From contig JALMQS010000187.1 in assembly GCA_024734495.1 (NCBI GenBank), positions 8,882,769-8,946,768 of the forward strand: a stretch of 64,000 nucleotides of DNA, given 5' to 3'. This DNA is from Forficula auricularia. Taxonomy: Eukaryota > Arthropoda > Insecta > Dermaptera > Forficulidae. The notes under the pieces are model-generated. The model did not search any database. It was given only the letters and a program-made list of their open reading frames with translations, and had not been told where the DNA came from. Below, piece by piece: positions 35,402-45,740 of the stretch (the stretch's first letter is position 1; the number at the start of each line of letters is the position of its first letter). The translations under genes were made by a program, and so were the position numbers.

Positions 35402-36568
35402 ACACTAGCCTTCGGCGGGCCTTTTGCTAGCCGGGGGCTTCGCCCCCTGGAGCCCCCCGTGGATGCTTTATTGATGGTTTATTAGTTACAGAGAATAAAT
35501 ATAATTATTTTATTATAAAGTCTTAAATAGATATAATTTGAGATTCTATTTAACTGCAATATATACTCATAACAAATAAGATGAAACAAATATTTAAAAT
35601 GTATTAAAAATCCACTTGTTATCATTAAGAGGAAAATAAAAAAAAAGTTATATTATATGTAGGTATTATTATAGATAAGAAGACTTGAAAATTATATTTA
35701 TTATTCATTTTGCTAGACACAAAAGCATATACAATCTATTTATAAAAAATTCTCTTATTCTCAAGCTTGAGTTGTTTACCAAAAAAGAATTTAGTCTTAT
35801 TGATTTTAAGTTGATTCTTCCACCTTTTCAGTAGAGCTTGGCATTAATAGTCAAAACATCAAAAATGGAATGCAATAAGGTTATTCCTCTAGTATTAGAT
35901 AAGAATCGATTGCTATTTTTGATTTTAAGGGCCGGTTGTATGTCGCAATGTAAATGCTTTTTTCCACTAACACAGGGTAGATGGTAAATGGAGGGACTGG
36001 GATGGCCAATCAGATGATAGGCACTGACAGTGTTAAATGAGAATCGATCATTATTTTTGAATTAAAGTCAACATGAACTGCAAATTGCAAGTGATATCAA
36101 ATTAATAATAAAGAAATGAACATATTAATATTTCAAATGAATTTGGATAAAGTTTAGCAACGATCCGTTCCAGTTTATTTTTTTAATTTTTGTTTTTAAA
36201 TGTACTTTAAAAAAAATAGATAGTTTTTTTAATCTTTGTTGCATTATTAAATTCTTCTTCAACGATAATGTGGTTAGAATTATTAAGAATGAATGGCACT
36301 CAAAAATCTGACAGATAGGGCTGCCATCAGATGTTTAGTTTGCTAGTTTAGTTCTTTTATTGTTTGGCAAGCTATGTTGGCTAACCTGATTTTGTTTTAG
36401 TTTTTCCGGAATTTTCCAATTTTCCGGGCAACTTTTCCGATTTTTTTTACGTATTAACCTGAATTGGACTATTACGAACATTTAAAAAAAATTAGCCAAA
36501 TCGGTCCAGGCATTTGAGAGATCTGCGCTTACAAAGAAAAAGAAATTCATTTTTATTATATATTATAG
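35402..36568 (+). mobile_element. dispersed repeat, CTAGC/TTCGGCGGGC family, about 1.2 kb
   Basis: The start ACACTAGCCTTCGGCGGGC is followed by a GC-rich hairpin, CCGGGGGCTTCGCCCCCTGG. The end reads AAATCGGTCCAGGCATTTGA, then TATTATATATTATAGAT. That pairing of ends is familiar from widespread arthropod repeats, but I cannot fix the superfamily. A truncated Harbinger MITE (35929-36012) is nested inside. Confidence 0.45.
35929..36012 (+). mobile_element. truncated Harbinger-like MITE
   Basis: The first 80 bp match the MITE at 7425-7573 (GGGCCGGTTGTATGTCGC, then CCACTAACACAG and GGTAAATGGAGG). TAA precedes it (35926-35928). The right half is missing. Confidence 0.75.
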
Positions 36569-37239
36569 ATTGGGGGCGAAAGGACAGAGTTCAGCTAGAA
36601 GGATTTGGGTGTAACGTAATTAAATCTTATAATTCAAATAACTAAAAGAGTCATCAAGCATTTTGTCTAATTTCTCTCTTTGAGCTGCCAGTTAATGAGT
36701 ACAAGTACATGAATGGCGCCCACGATATTTCGCTCTGAGAATGGCGGCGTTTCTTCTCCGTAGTCAACGACTTTTTCTTTCTTCAACTCTTCAAGTTTTT
36801 ATTCTTTCTGACTTTAATATTCCTTTTCCATGATTTACCATCTTCATTTGCGGGCTAATTCATTACCATTCAAAAGATTTCATTCAATTATCTAATAATC
36901 TCTCGACTTTACTCGTTGTTTTCATCTTAATATTTGAAATATCAAATTAGTAATAAAATGCCTCATCATAAGACCGTCAATGAAAAGATCTTATTCCTTC
37001 ACCAATTAATAGAAGCTCTTAATTATTTTAATTAGTTGAGACTGTGTTGAATTTCCACTCTGAATAGATTAAAATATTGGTATTAATAAAATCATCTCTC
37101 TAGTAAATTATTCCCTCAAGGGGAAGACAAAGCATCTCACTAGCTGTATTGAAGGCGCTTCAATCAAGGCAACCAGACGTTCAATTTTTAAAAAAAAAAT
37201 TTTATGAACAAATGAATTGGTGAAACTAATCAAATAAAT
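36569..37239. other. no gene; GC-richer patch at 36680-36780
   Basis: An ATGGCGGCG at about 36742 opens a 30-codon frame only. It also resembles a YY1/Pho-type site. Neither is supported by context. Confidence 0.3.
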
Positions 37240-37805
37240 CAGGGCTGTCCAACCCGTGGCCGCGGGCCGCATGCGGCCCAGCACTGCAATCAATGTGGTC
37301 CAACATAAAATCATAAACCTCCTTAAAACATTGAGATTTATATGTAAAGAAATATTTATTCCCTTTTTCGAGATATGAATGTACATTTGTACAATATATG
37401 AAGCTTTTTTCAAGAATAAAATTCACTAAAAGCAAAATTATAAGCTCAACTATACCTATAAGATAAAAAAAATGAAGTTTCGAATATTTAAAAATTCTTC
37501 TTCTTCTCATATTTTCATTTTCTAAAATATTTGTTTTATTATTTCATTAATTTATATGCTACGGCACTAACCAAGTCTATAGTTATCATTCTAGTACAAG
37601 GAGGCAAGAAATTGGGGTTTTCTAGAACAATCACAATTAATTGATAGTTTCTCTCCGGGACTAAAACTTGTCAGGACTTGTCTTTTAGATCTTTGTACGT
37701 TCTTACATGTCAATAGAGAATGGATAGTCAGGGATTATTGTATCCATGAACTTTTCAAAAAATAACTTATCCATCTTGAATCCAATTTGATTTAAACCAG
37801 GACTG
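37240..37805 (+). mobile_element. hAT-like repeat, CAGGGCTGTCCAACCCGTGG terminus
   Basis: The left end, followed by the GC palindrome GGGCCGCATGCGGCCC, is a typical hAT terminus. Most of the interior matches 22375-22935 and 27710-28235. A second direct terminus (CAGGACTGTCGAACCCGTGG, about 37800) starts another partial element. The overlapping minus-strand frames 37108-37510 are repeat-derived. No right terminus or target duplication was found. Confidence 0.5.
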
Positions 37806-37839
37806 TCGAACCCGTGGCCCAATATAAAGACATATAATT

Positions 37840-38030
37840 CATCCTTTTCCCACCCTTTCTCATCCTACCATATGCAAAAAATGTCATTTTTAATTGCAAT
37901 TATTTCATGTTTTGTGGGGTAAATTGTCTTCAAATTTTAACCGTGTGTTTTTATTATGATTTTAATGACTTATATTCCAAGTTTCGAAGACTTCTTGAAC
38001 TTTTGCATTTGTGAAAGAACTACCTTAAGG
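37840..38030 (-). repeat. reverse copy of the 29577/59723 repeat segment
   Basis: The reverse complement matches 59723-59890 closely, ending at GTAGTTCTTTCACAAATGCA. Confidence 0.7.
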
Positions 38031-38060
38031 GAGAAAGGTGTGGGGTCTTGGTGAAACATT
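38031..38060 (-). repeat. shared ATGTTTCACC tail motif
   Basis: GAGAAAGGTGTGGGGTCTTG then GTGAAACAT, the reverse of the tail found on the palindromic elements at 33466, 53976 and 56494. An AT-rich inverted pair follows (38070-38120). Other reverse copies are at 44572, 46971 and 48500. Confidence 0.6.
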
Positions 38061-38159
38061 TTAAATATAATAAAGAAATTTTGAAAAATTTTAGAAAATT
38101 TTTAAAATTTTCTTTACTTTGTTTGTCTTTAAGATATAGTTCTCATAATTCCTAGTTAG

Positions 38160-38274
38160 TATTACCCGGTCTTAGATGACCATAATAAAACCTTCAGTCT
38201 CTGGATAGATTTGTCCAAATGTCCATCGCTCAGCCACCTGAAAGAAGCATCCTTATCCACGTTCTTGTTTTCGA
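38160..38274 (+). CDS. weak candidate internal exon
   Basis: A frame begins right after TTAG (38156-38159) as YYPVLDDHNKTFSLWIDLSK and runs to a full-consensus donor GTAAGT at 38275. The 115-bp stretch is more GC-rich than its flanks. The acceptor has a poor pyrimidine tract and the frame also continues past the donor to 38359. Without homology this may be chance. Confidence 0.2.
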
Positions 38275-40440
38275 GTAAGTTTGAAGAATTTTCCGTAAAG
38301 TATTTTACCTCTCCAGGGTTCCCTTTCATTCCTATTAATTATCAAGCTAATCTCATTTAGGTGTAAGGTGTAAATTATTATTATTATTATAATTATTATT
38401 TTTATTCAATTATGCTTCCAAATATATTTTTCATCCTTTGTGATAATTATAATTAAAAATGATAATAATAAAGCTATTAAAAATACGTAGGTACTCGATA
38501 AAATAATAAAAGGAAACAAAGGAAAAAACAAATAGTGACCTGGTTAAGTTAATTAAACTTTATTTTCTGTTTTTATATCTAATTTGAATTTGAATTATAT
38601 TATTCATTTATTGCATTCTAGTAATAATTGGAATTTTGAATTGCAAAAATAGAACTAGTCAGTATTGCTGTGTTTTTATATATCATATTAATACAGTTGA
38701 ACTCTATTCATTCTCTGCAACCATCCAAGAGAAAGTTAGTAAAAAGTACAAAAAATGTTTATAAAGTGCTTAAACATATTGCTTCAAATAACTCCCAGGG
38801 CGGAGCATTCTATTTTTAAATCCTTTCGTTTACACTTAATACCCAGGCAAAATGAGTGGAAAAACACTGGAATGAAAATTTCAATTAATTTAAAGATAGA
38901 GACCAATTTTGTATGGCTTAATTTTAAAGAAAATTTTAATAATTTAATTAAAATTGCTGGTGAAGGTTAACAAAGGATTGTCTTTAAGTTTTGTTTATTA
39001 AACAATATAAAATAAAAAAATAATGCTACTTTTAAGAAAAAATCTTGGTCCTTTTATTTTTTTTAATAAAGAACTTGTAAAGTATCTAATGAACAATTTA
39101 TATTAACACTTTTATACTAATAATCTAAATACTAAACAATTTTATAAAATCTTGATCTATCATTATATTTCAAACTAAAATTTTTCATGAAAAATAATTT
39201 GAAGTAACGCAATTTCATTTTATTAATATCTTTTGCTATAATTGAGTATTAAATCATTATAACTAAATTAAAGCATTCCCGGTGATTTTTAGCTTTTGAT
39301 GAATACGCAAAATAGCTTTGCTAGAAAATTGAAATTCAACATTTCAATCTTTAGGAGAATGCTAGAGTTATTATAAATTAATTAATTAATCAAAAAACTA
39401 ATTAAATCATATCAGTCAGACTTTATACATACATTAAAACAATTTTTACTTCGTAATTATTTTTATAATAAAATATATGAGCTCGGTATTCCTTCAAATA
39501 GTGTTTTCTGTGCATGGTGGCCATCATACTAATATGATGACGGAAAGATCTGCGCAGCCTCACAGACATAGAGATTAAAAATTAATAGGTACTATATTTC
39601 TTAAGTTTTATCAGTTTTCTATGTGATGTGTGTGTGTGAGGGATGGGTTCAACCCGAATTCCCAAATGTCAAGATCATGGCAGCCAAAATTCCGACAAGT
39701 CAAAATCCCGACAGCTAAAATTAAATTAATTGATTTATAAATTAAGGTAGTATTTTTACATTTAAATTAATTAACAATATCAAAAATCAGATTGAACTAA
39801 GGAATCAGTAAAAATTATTTCTGTTAATAGAGTTACACCTATTCCACCCCTACATATAAATTCGAATATGTGAAAATAGTCGCCGGTTCGGTACGGTTAG
39901 GATATATTCAGTTCGGCTCGGTTCGGTTCGTATACCTCCATTTCGGGCATATTCATTTCCATATTCTAGAAACTATATATATTTATGTAAATATTAAAAG
40001 GGTTAATAAAATATTAAAATAAAATTCTCACGTGTCGGGATTTTGGGTGTCACCCGTGTGTGATATGTATGGAATAAATTTAGTTAATATAATATATAGA
40101 TACTTTTAAAAAATTATTATATTCATTCAGTAGGTACAATAATTTAAGAAAAATGTTTAGGTTTCAGGGATGAGGACAAGATTAAGTAAAACATTCATGC
40201 CAATTGCAAAACTTTCGGCTTTTGCTTAAAGTCTTGGCCAATATAATGCTTTTTATGGTAAAGCAATCATCTCCTTGATTTTTATCTAAAATTTTAAACT
40301 TTAAAATCATTGTAGGTACAATTATATTTAAAATAAAACCAAAAGCTTTGCCAGGAATTTTGTGTCTAACTTAATCTTGGCTTCATCCCTGATATCTAAC
40401 TTGTTTTAAAAAATTTTATAAGAAAATATATATGCATAAC
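38275..40440. other. no gene; scattered short inverted motifs
   Basis: AT-rich. AAAATCCCGACA occurs near 39700 and in reverse near 40030, with GTGTGTGA-type sequence outside each. It may be an old foldback element of about 400 bp. A short GGTTCGG-type tandem lies at about 39890-39930. Confidence 0.35.
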
Positions 40441-40604
40441 CGAGGGGTGAACCGCGACCTAATATCATTATTAGCTACTTCCACTTCCACTTTCATTTCC
40501 AAGTAGAAGACAATAGATGAAGGGGCATTATCTAATGAATTCAAAAATAATTTTCACAATTTCAAAGACTTGTACACCTAATTCTAATTGCGGTTCACCC
40601 CTCT
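40441..40604. mobile_element. MITE, GAGGGGTGAACCGC family (copy B), perfect 8-bp target duplication
   Basis: The inverted ends are CGAGGGGTGAACCGCGA and AGAGGGGTGAACCGCAAT (the latter read on the minus strand). An exact 8-bp duplication TGCATAAC is at 40433-40440 and 40605-40612. The duplication length fits hAT or a related superfamily. Non-coding, interior AT-rich. Confidence 0.85.
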
Positions 40605-40755
40605 TGCATAACGTTAAGTAAAATGGTATAAAATTTCAATCATATAGTAATTTTATTAAACATTTATAATAATTTTTTTCCGAATCTGTTTATAGAAGAG
40701 ATTTGTTACTAATACTCCTCCCTATATCCAATGTCATATGCTGTCTCGTATGATT

Positions 40756-41151
40756 TTATGGAAGCAAGCATCTGGCATCCGGCTCTGGGCCATACAATCT
40801 CGCAATCCTTTTGTGTAACCCATATTTAAGACATTGCGGTAGCTTAACAAAGGCTCGTTTTTCTACCTTCTTGGTACGAAGAAGGGAAATTAAATATTTC
40901 ATTTTTAATAACAAAATTCGTTTCGGACTGAAGGAACACGCCCTGCGGATAATAAGCCATTTTTCCACGGGTTTAAAAAGCGCTCGCCGAAAGATGAACT
41001 CTAATTGCCCTCTGACACCATTCAAATGTAAATGAAGCCGTACTTGTCTCCCCAAGGCCTTTGGAAAAATGTCATCAGGGCACACAGTCTTTGTCACCAC
41101 TCGGTTCTTTTGATCTAGACAGGATAATATCCCGAAAAAGGGCTGAATCAA
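40756..41151 (-). other. 131-codon open frame, identity unknown
   Basis: The longest non-repeat frame in the window. Its translation is of normal complexity (for example CPDDIFPKALGRQVRLHLHL and KPVEKWLIIRRACSF), and the segment is more GC-rich than its flanks. There are no recognised motifs, signal peptide or membrane segments. A plus-strand frame (40811-41035) is open across the same bases, so coding strand is not certain. It may be a coding exon, a decayed gene or unknown element sequence. A possible acceptor, TTCTGACATTTGGTTGATTCAG (written as two blocks at about 41141-41165), sits at its 5' edge. Confidence 0.25.
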
Positions 41152-41390
41152 CCAAATGTCAGAAATAATATTTTAATTTTGTAAGGAATATTTTTGATTT
41201 TAAATTTAAATTTGATGAAAATAAAATAGTTCCCTTCAATATTTACAGGACTCTCAAAAAGGAGTGTGCATAAAAATTCCAAAAAGAAATGGAGAAAAAG
41301 GTGAAAACTTTTTCCAAGACTTTCTTCTTTTAAACTTATATTTTAGGACATGACTTAAAAATCTCAATAAAATCAATGAAAAAATAATTT

Positions 41391-41510
41391 GTCTGCTGCT
41401 TCATAAATTAATTCCTGTGAATACATTGTAATAGACTGATGAAGAGGGCAAAGCCCTCGAAACTATAGTCTCGTTATAAATAAATAAAATTTATAATTAC
41501 AGCAGAAGAC
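41391..41510 (+). mobile_element. small foldback unit carrying a hammerhead-like ribozyme
   Basis: The outer arms GTCTGCTG-CTTCATAAATTAATT (41391-41414) and AATTTATAATTACAGCAGAAGAC (in two blocks, 41486-41510) are inverted copies. The hammerhead-like motif lies between them. The same arms-around-ribozyme plan is seen at 56494-56872 and 60389-60658. Confidence 0.5.
41426..41480 (+). ncRNA. hammerhead-like ribozyme motif A (type I layout)
   Basis: Core CTGATGA (41436-41442), one extra A, a perfect 6-bp stem II GAGGGC-AAA-GCCCTC (41444-41458), then GAAA (41459-41462). Stem III is the palindrome ACTATAGT (41462-41469) with H17 = C41470, so cleavage would fall at 41470/41471. Stem I pairs A35-T71 and G34-C72, then after a small internal loop A31-T74, A30-T75, T29-A76, G28-T77, T27-A78 and T26-A79 (last two digits of position). 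All invariant core positions are present. The extra A before stem II is the one departure from the textbook core. Short self-complementary stem III is the form known from Penelope-like elements and retrozymes, which act as dimers. Activity is inferred, not shown. Confidence 0.6.
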
Positions 41511-41941
41511 ACACTCTTTTATTGTCTCCTTCAATATATAAAAATTCTGCTACTCTCGGCAAAACTTTCAATTTAATTTGTCTGCATTTTTGATCGAAGA
41601 GTTCTAAAGTTAGTGAGCCCAAAATGTAATCAGCTCTCTGTTTTGAAAAATAAAAACATTTTGGCACAAGAACGAAATGAAATATCATGAGTAGTGGAAT
41701 GAAGACACACACATTCACACGAACCACAAATAGCTATTGTAGAAAAAACAAATCATTGCTGAAAATTGTTTTTCCTCATATTTCACACATTTTTAAACAC
41801 ACTGAGCAAACCCTCTTGCCACACAACAAATAAGTGACTTGTGTTGTGTGGCTAGCTTGCTATAACAACAAAACAAATTTATACATATCCAATCGGGTAA
41901 TTAATCCCATAAGAAATAGTATAAAATATTTCTAATTAAAA
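41511..41941. other. segment between two direct hammerhead-like motifs
   Basis: Non-coding apart from a 76-codon minus-strand frame (41497-41727) that matches a dispersed repeat also seen at 58503-58640 (GAGCCCAAAAT-AATCAG). An internal inverted pair (CACACAACA-AATAAGTGAC and TTGTGTTGTGTG) lies near 41820-41850. Confidence 0.4.
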
Positions 41942-41985
41942 GGCTAATGATGAAGGTCAAACCTTCAAAACTATAGTCTCTTACA
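41942..41985 (+). ncRNA. degenerate second copy of motif A
   Basis: Shares ACTATAGTCTC, TGATGA and a short stem (AAGGTC-AAA-CCTT) with 41436-41475, in the same orientation about 510 bp downstream. The base before AAAA is C instead of G12, and the CTGA box is CTAATGA, so it should be inactive. The arrangement of two direct motifs around a central segment recalls retrozymes. Confidence 0.4.
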
Positions 41986-42010
41986 AATAAATTATATACA
42001 TAGGGATTTA

Positions 42011-42180
42011 CGAGGGGTGAACCGCGACCTAATATGCTGTACACCTACTTCCACTTGTACTTCCAAATATTTCCAAGTAATTCCAAATATTTCCAAGTAC
42101 TTCCAAATATTTTCAAGTACTTCCAAAATACACCCAAATAAGTGTACACTTACTTCTTTCTAATCGCGGATCAGCCCTAG
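42011..42180. mobile_element. MITE, GAGGGGTGAACCGC family (copy C)
   Basis: The left end CGAGGGGTGAACCGCGACC equals copy B. The right end is decayed (CGGATCAGCCCTAG). The flanks GGGATTTA (42003-42010) and GGTATTTA (42181-42188) agree at 7 of 8 bases. The interior holds about four short tandem copies of CTTCCAAATATTTCCAAGTA-like sequence. Confidence 0.75.
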
Positions 42181-42920
42181 GGTATTTATATTCGGTATAT
42201 ATACAAATATACACGGTTATTTGTATCAATTAGAGGACGACCTCATTGATTTCTCTTTATGAATCAACAACTTTGCTTCTCTCGGGAAAACAAAATCTTT
42301 TCAATTACTCATCTTATTAGAAGCCCGCCTCCAGGCTAGCTCTAGTAGTAAATTCACTCAATTTTTTGAATCGATGATAAAAATTATTTTGGACCTTTTT
42401 TTTCTGTCTGTGTGTATGTCAGTACCTATGTGTATAATAAACTGGGCTTGAGTACCGACGCATTGACTATCTCTCGCTTGGCGAGTCGAGTTTGCCCCAG
42501 TGAGTCTTTTATAGCCGATCGTGACGTCTCAAAGTATCAACTCATTCATTACCCAGGAAAAGGTTTGCACGGTGCGCCTAAAGAAGTTTTCACATCAAAA
42601 ATTTTATTTTTAGAATTTATTACAATAAATTTAACTATTGTGCGGCTTTATTATTAGCTGACCTTTATAGCTCACTTCTCCTCGGTCGTTTTGCATAAAT
42701 TACAGAGAGAGCGTATCGATTCTTGAAAAAGTTTCAGCTTTTTGATCCATTTAAAAGTATATTGAAGAAATATATTTTAAATATTCTTTAAAAAAAAAAA
42801 TTATATAAATAAATGGAAAATAAATTCTAGACTAAGACTAGAAAAGGTAAAGGAGAAAATTTTCAAGCATAATTTCGTTATAAATAATAGAATAACAATC
42901 TTATCATTTATTTCATTTTA
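42181..42920. other. no gene; foldback-family fragment at 42210-42300
   Basis: TTATTTGTATCAATTAGAGG then GACCTCATTGATTTCTCTTT, TTGCTTCTCTCGGGAAAAC matches the family at 4008, 6915 and 31903. The frame 42412-42657 has no domain and no splice support. Confidence 0.4.
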
Positions 42921-43262
42921 ATGAAAGTCAAAATAGAGGTTTGTTTTTCCAAAAGCAATTTTCCAACTTTTTTTCATAACAAGGATATTTACTTACTTCT
43001 CGAAGCGCGCCTGAGTGAATCTGGTGGGATCAAATTGTCTACTCGTTCGAATTTCCATTCAAATTGCTTGGGATTTTGTGCGTGCTTGCTCGGGAAAATG
43101 GGCACAACTCAGACCAAGTTGTTTGATGATATAAAGTACCTGTGGACTCAGCATCTCATTCCTTTGTCCCTGCACATTTCTCTCTCTGTCTCGTCAACTG
43201 GAGTATCTCTCAGAGGAGGGAATGTCCGCGTCATATCATTATCAAGATCAAGTGGTGCATAG
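42921..43262 (+). other. 113-codon open frame, identity unknown
   Basis: The translation is of mixed complexity (LFDDIKYLWTQHLIPLSLHI near the C-terminus), and the segment is more GC-rich than its flanks at 43000-43300. The opposite strand is also open (43148-43298: CYAPLDLDNDMTRTFPPLRD). No domain, signal or splice pattern decides between them. Confidence 0.15.
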
Positions 43263-43351
43263 CATTGCGTAGCTAAAGGGGCAAGGACCAGGCGCAATCT
43301 TCAAGAAAACATGATTTCGTTTCCCAAGTGTAATTTTCATCTTCCCAGAGA

Positions 43352-43550
43352 TATATTTTTTTTTCAAACCATATGAGCCTCTATCCGTCAGAATTTTTAC
43401 AGATTTTTAGCTATTATAATTTTTGGTCTATAACTTACTAACGATAAGATATAGCAATTATCTAGCTGTAACTCCAAAATTATAATAGCTAAAAATATGT
43501 AAAAATTCTGAAGGACAAAGGCTTATAGGGTTCGAAAAAAAATATATATA
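43352..43550. mobile_element. palindromic element, arms about 75 bp
   Basis: The left arm (43352-43428) and right arm (43472-43550) are reverse complements with few differences: GAATTTTTACA, ATTTTTAGCTATTATAATTT. A related single arm lies at 43715-43760. Confidence 0.7.
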
Positions 43551-44379
43551 TTCCCCAAGTTTCAAATCTCAATTTTAACCTGAGCCCCACAGCGAAGTAA
43601 GTTTCCCATCGTAATAACATGGGGTTTTTAGCATTGAACTAGCGATTTTTTTTTTGACCAAAGTAATGGTTCAAAAATTTTGAAACTCTGTAGACTTTAT
43701 CCTTATAAGAGTAGCTATCTTTCATAATTTTTACAGATTTTTATCGATTATAATTTTCTTCTGAGTAAAATATATAAAATTTAGCCTTGATACTATTCTA
43801 TTTTTCGATCTTTGAGGCGTCTAGCTACAGCAAGGACCCTCCCAGAGCGTCTGACAATAGTAATTGTTGGTCCCTAATACTATTCTGTATGACATATTAA
43901 AAAACTAGTTTTGTTACTATGACGTAGATTAACCAATTTTTTCCACCTCTTCGGTAACTGATATCTGCCAAAGCCCCCCTGAACCAAGTTAGCTAATACC
44001 CATACGTTATAACCTACTATAGTACCTACCCATAGAAAAAATCTTAGCCTTTATACTTTGACGTAGGTCTGGGATCGCTGGGATCTTGGTCTATTAGATA
44101 TACTGCAGCATTATCAGTCCCAATGCCTTCCTAATTGTATTTCAGTTTAACTCTCTAGGAATCCGAAAAACATATTTAGCACTGACATATAATAACTGGA
44201 CTTATATCGGGTCCCATATCTCAAATAGCTTAGGGGCTTATCAAGTCTAAATCCCGCCCTGCTTCTGAGCACTCTTTTCAAATTTTGGGAATATGACAAT
44301 TTTATGCCAACTAGAAAGCCGAATCTTCACACAAAGATGTAGATTATTAAGGATTGTTCGCCTCATTAACCGCAACACT
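43551..44379. other. no recognised gene
   Basis: Slightly less AT-rich than average, no open frames or repeat matches beyond the single arm at 43715-43760. Confidence 0.35.
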
Positions 44380-44540
44380 GTTGATTTACAAAGAAAGCTT
44401 GGGTCCCTTTATCGTTGACGACTACTTTGAGAACTACATATTTTTTTAATGTAAATATAAATAATAATAATTAATCTTCAAAATAGTTGTCAAACTGCGA
44501 ATAGGCTGAATCGTTCTTTGTAAATCAACAATGATGGGAA
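44380..44540. mobile_element. foldback element, TTGATTTACAAAGAA ends
   Basis: CACTGTTGATTTACAAAGAA on the left pairs with TTCTTTGTAAATCAACAATG on the right. Probably related to the TTGATTCACAAAGAG element at 31903. Confidence 0.6.
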
Positions 44541-44571
44541 TTAGCAACCTTTTGTTAATATTTTGTTAAGT

Positions 44572-44600
44572 GAGAATGGTGTAGGTTCTTGGTGAAACAT
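44572..44600 (-). repeat. shared ATGTTTCACC tail motif
   Basis: GAGAATGGTGTAGGTTCTTG then GTGAAACAT, reversed. The body on its right is AT-rich and decayed. Confidence 0.55.
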
Positions 44601-44671
44601 TTTAAATGAAGTAAAAAAATTAATTTTTTTTTTAGAAACTATTTAAAATATAAAATACTTTGGAAACGATC

Positions 44672-44805
44672 CATTCATATAGAGGATATAGAGAAGTACA
44701 TCCACGTTAAAAAACATAACATAAAATTTTAATACCGTTCATATGTAGACTGGTTACGAGGCTAAAACTTTTTGTGTGGATTGTCGCGAAAGAATTCCCT
44801 AGGAG
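44672..44805 (+). repeat. GTTAAAAAACATAAC dispersed repeat (copy)
   Basis: Matches 9095-9245 and 29985-30110: ACGTTAAAAAACATAAC, CCGTTCATAT, GGTTACGAGGCTAAAACTTT, TTGTGTGGATTG. Confidence 0.65.
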
Positions 44806-44904
44806 CACAATGTTTCAAACTATATAGTCACTATATAGGGGCTATATAGATTCTCGAAATCTATATAGGCAATATATAGTTACTATATAGTTTGAAACAT
44901 TGTG
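44806..44904. repeat. compact 99-bp near-perfect hairpin
   Basis: CACAATGTTTCAAACTATAT at one end is the exact complement of the other end, and pairing continues with few mismatches to a loop of about 4 nt near 44853-44856. Length and shape resemble a miRNA precursor or a minimal MITE. It sits directly after the dispersed repeat copy. There is no evidence of transcription. Confidence 0.75.
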
Positions 44905-45199
44905 GTAATAGGGTTACGTTAAAAACTATTGAATAACTATTCTAGTATTCTCTGCCAAAACTCATTAATTTATAAATAACTCAACAATACGAATTCACTC
45001 AAGGTAAACGTAAAATCTTTTGTAGTTAAATGACAGAAGATAAAATTTGGAATTATGACTTTAGTTTTAATTGATATTATATGGTATTTTAACTTCTTTT
45101 GTAAACGGGGAAATAAAGTAAACTCTCATACAATCACATTTTAAGGGAATCTATTAAAATTACAGCAAATAATATTGTTTTTTGAATTATGAATGAAAT

Positions 45200-45740
45200 T
45201 ATTACAATTATGGGTAGAAGTGATATCCACTCAAAAAAGAAGGAAAGCAAACCTAATACGAGCTAGAGAATCAAAGGGAAAATACAAGAACAAAAGAAAA
45301 GTGAAAAAGTAACCTGAAGACAGATGGAAAAACAATGGAAAACAAAAAGATAAAAGAGATCCATGATCAATTCGAGGCCAAACAGTTTTGAAAGTTTTAT
45401 ATTATTAGACAGGGAAAGATGTAGAATATAAACCACCAACTAGAATGATTACGGCAAGACCAAAGAAATAAATTTGGTATATATCTAATATAAAGGACAG
45501 TATAAAATATGTTGGCCTAGAAGGAAATGTATTAACTTCATAGAGTGGGAAAAAATCCGTAAAAGTTAAACCTCTCAGCAAGAAAGATGATCCAAGCGCT
45601 TAGTGAAAAACAAGTCAACAAGCATTGATGAAATCCCATTAGAGCCGCCCACCTGAGTGTTCTAGGAAAAAACCATTAATATGATTTAGACCTTAATTGT
45701 TGATACTCAGAACAAGAAGATGATGTTCAGAGGGTAGAAC
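45200..45740 (+). pseudogene. possible heavily decayed LINE ORF
   Basis: Purine-rich stretch where broken frames give lysine/arginine-rich peptides. Near 45606-45645 the motif KSTSIDEIPLE resembles the (G/S)-x-D-x-IP-x-E start of many LINE RT domains. No catalytic YADD is found. Weak. Confidence 0.25.

Noticed and set aside
36742..36834. ATGGCGGCG start of a small gene
   Set aside because: Frame ends after 30 codons and no promoter or splice signal supports it.
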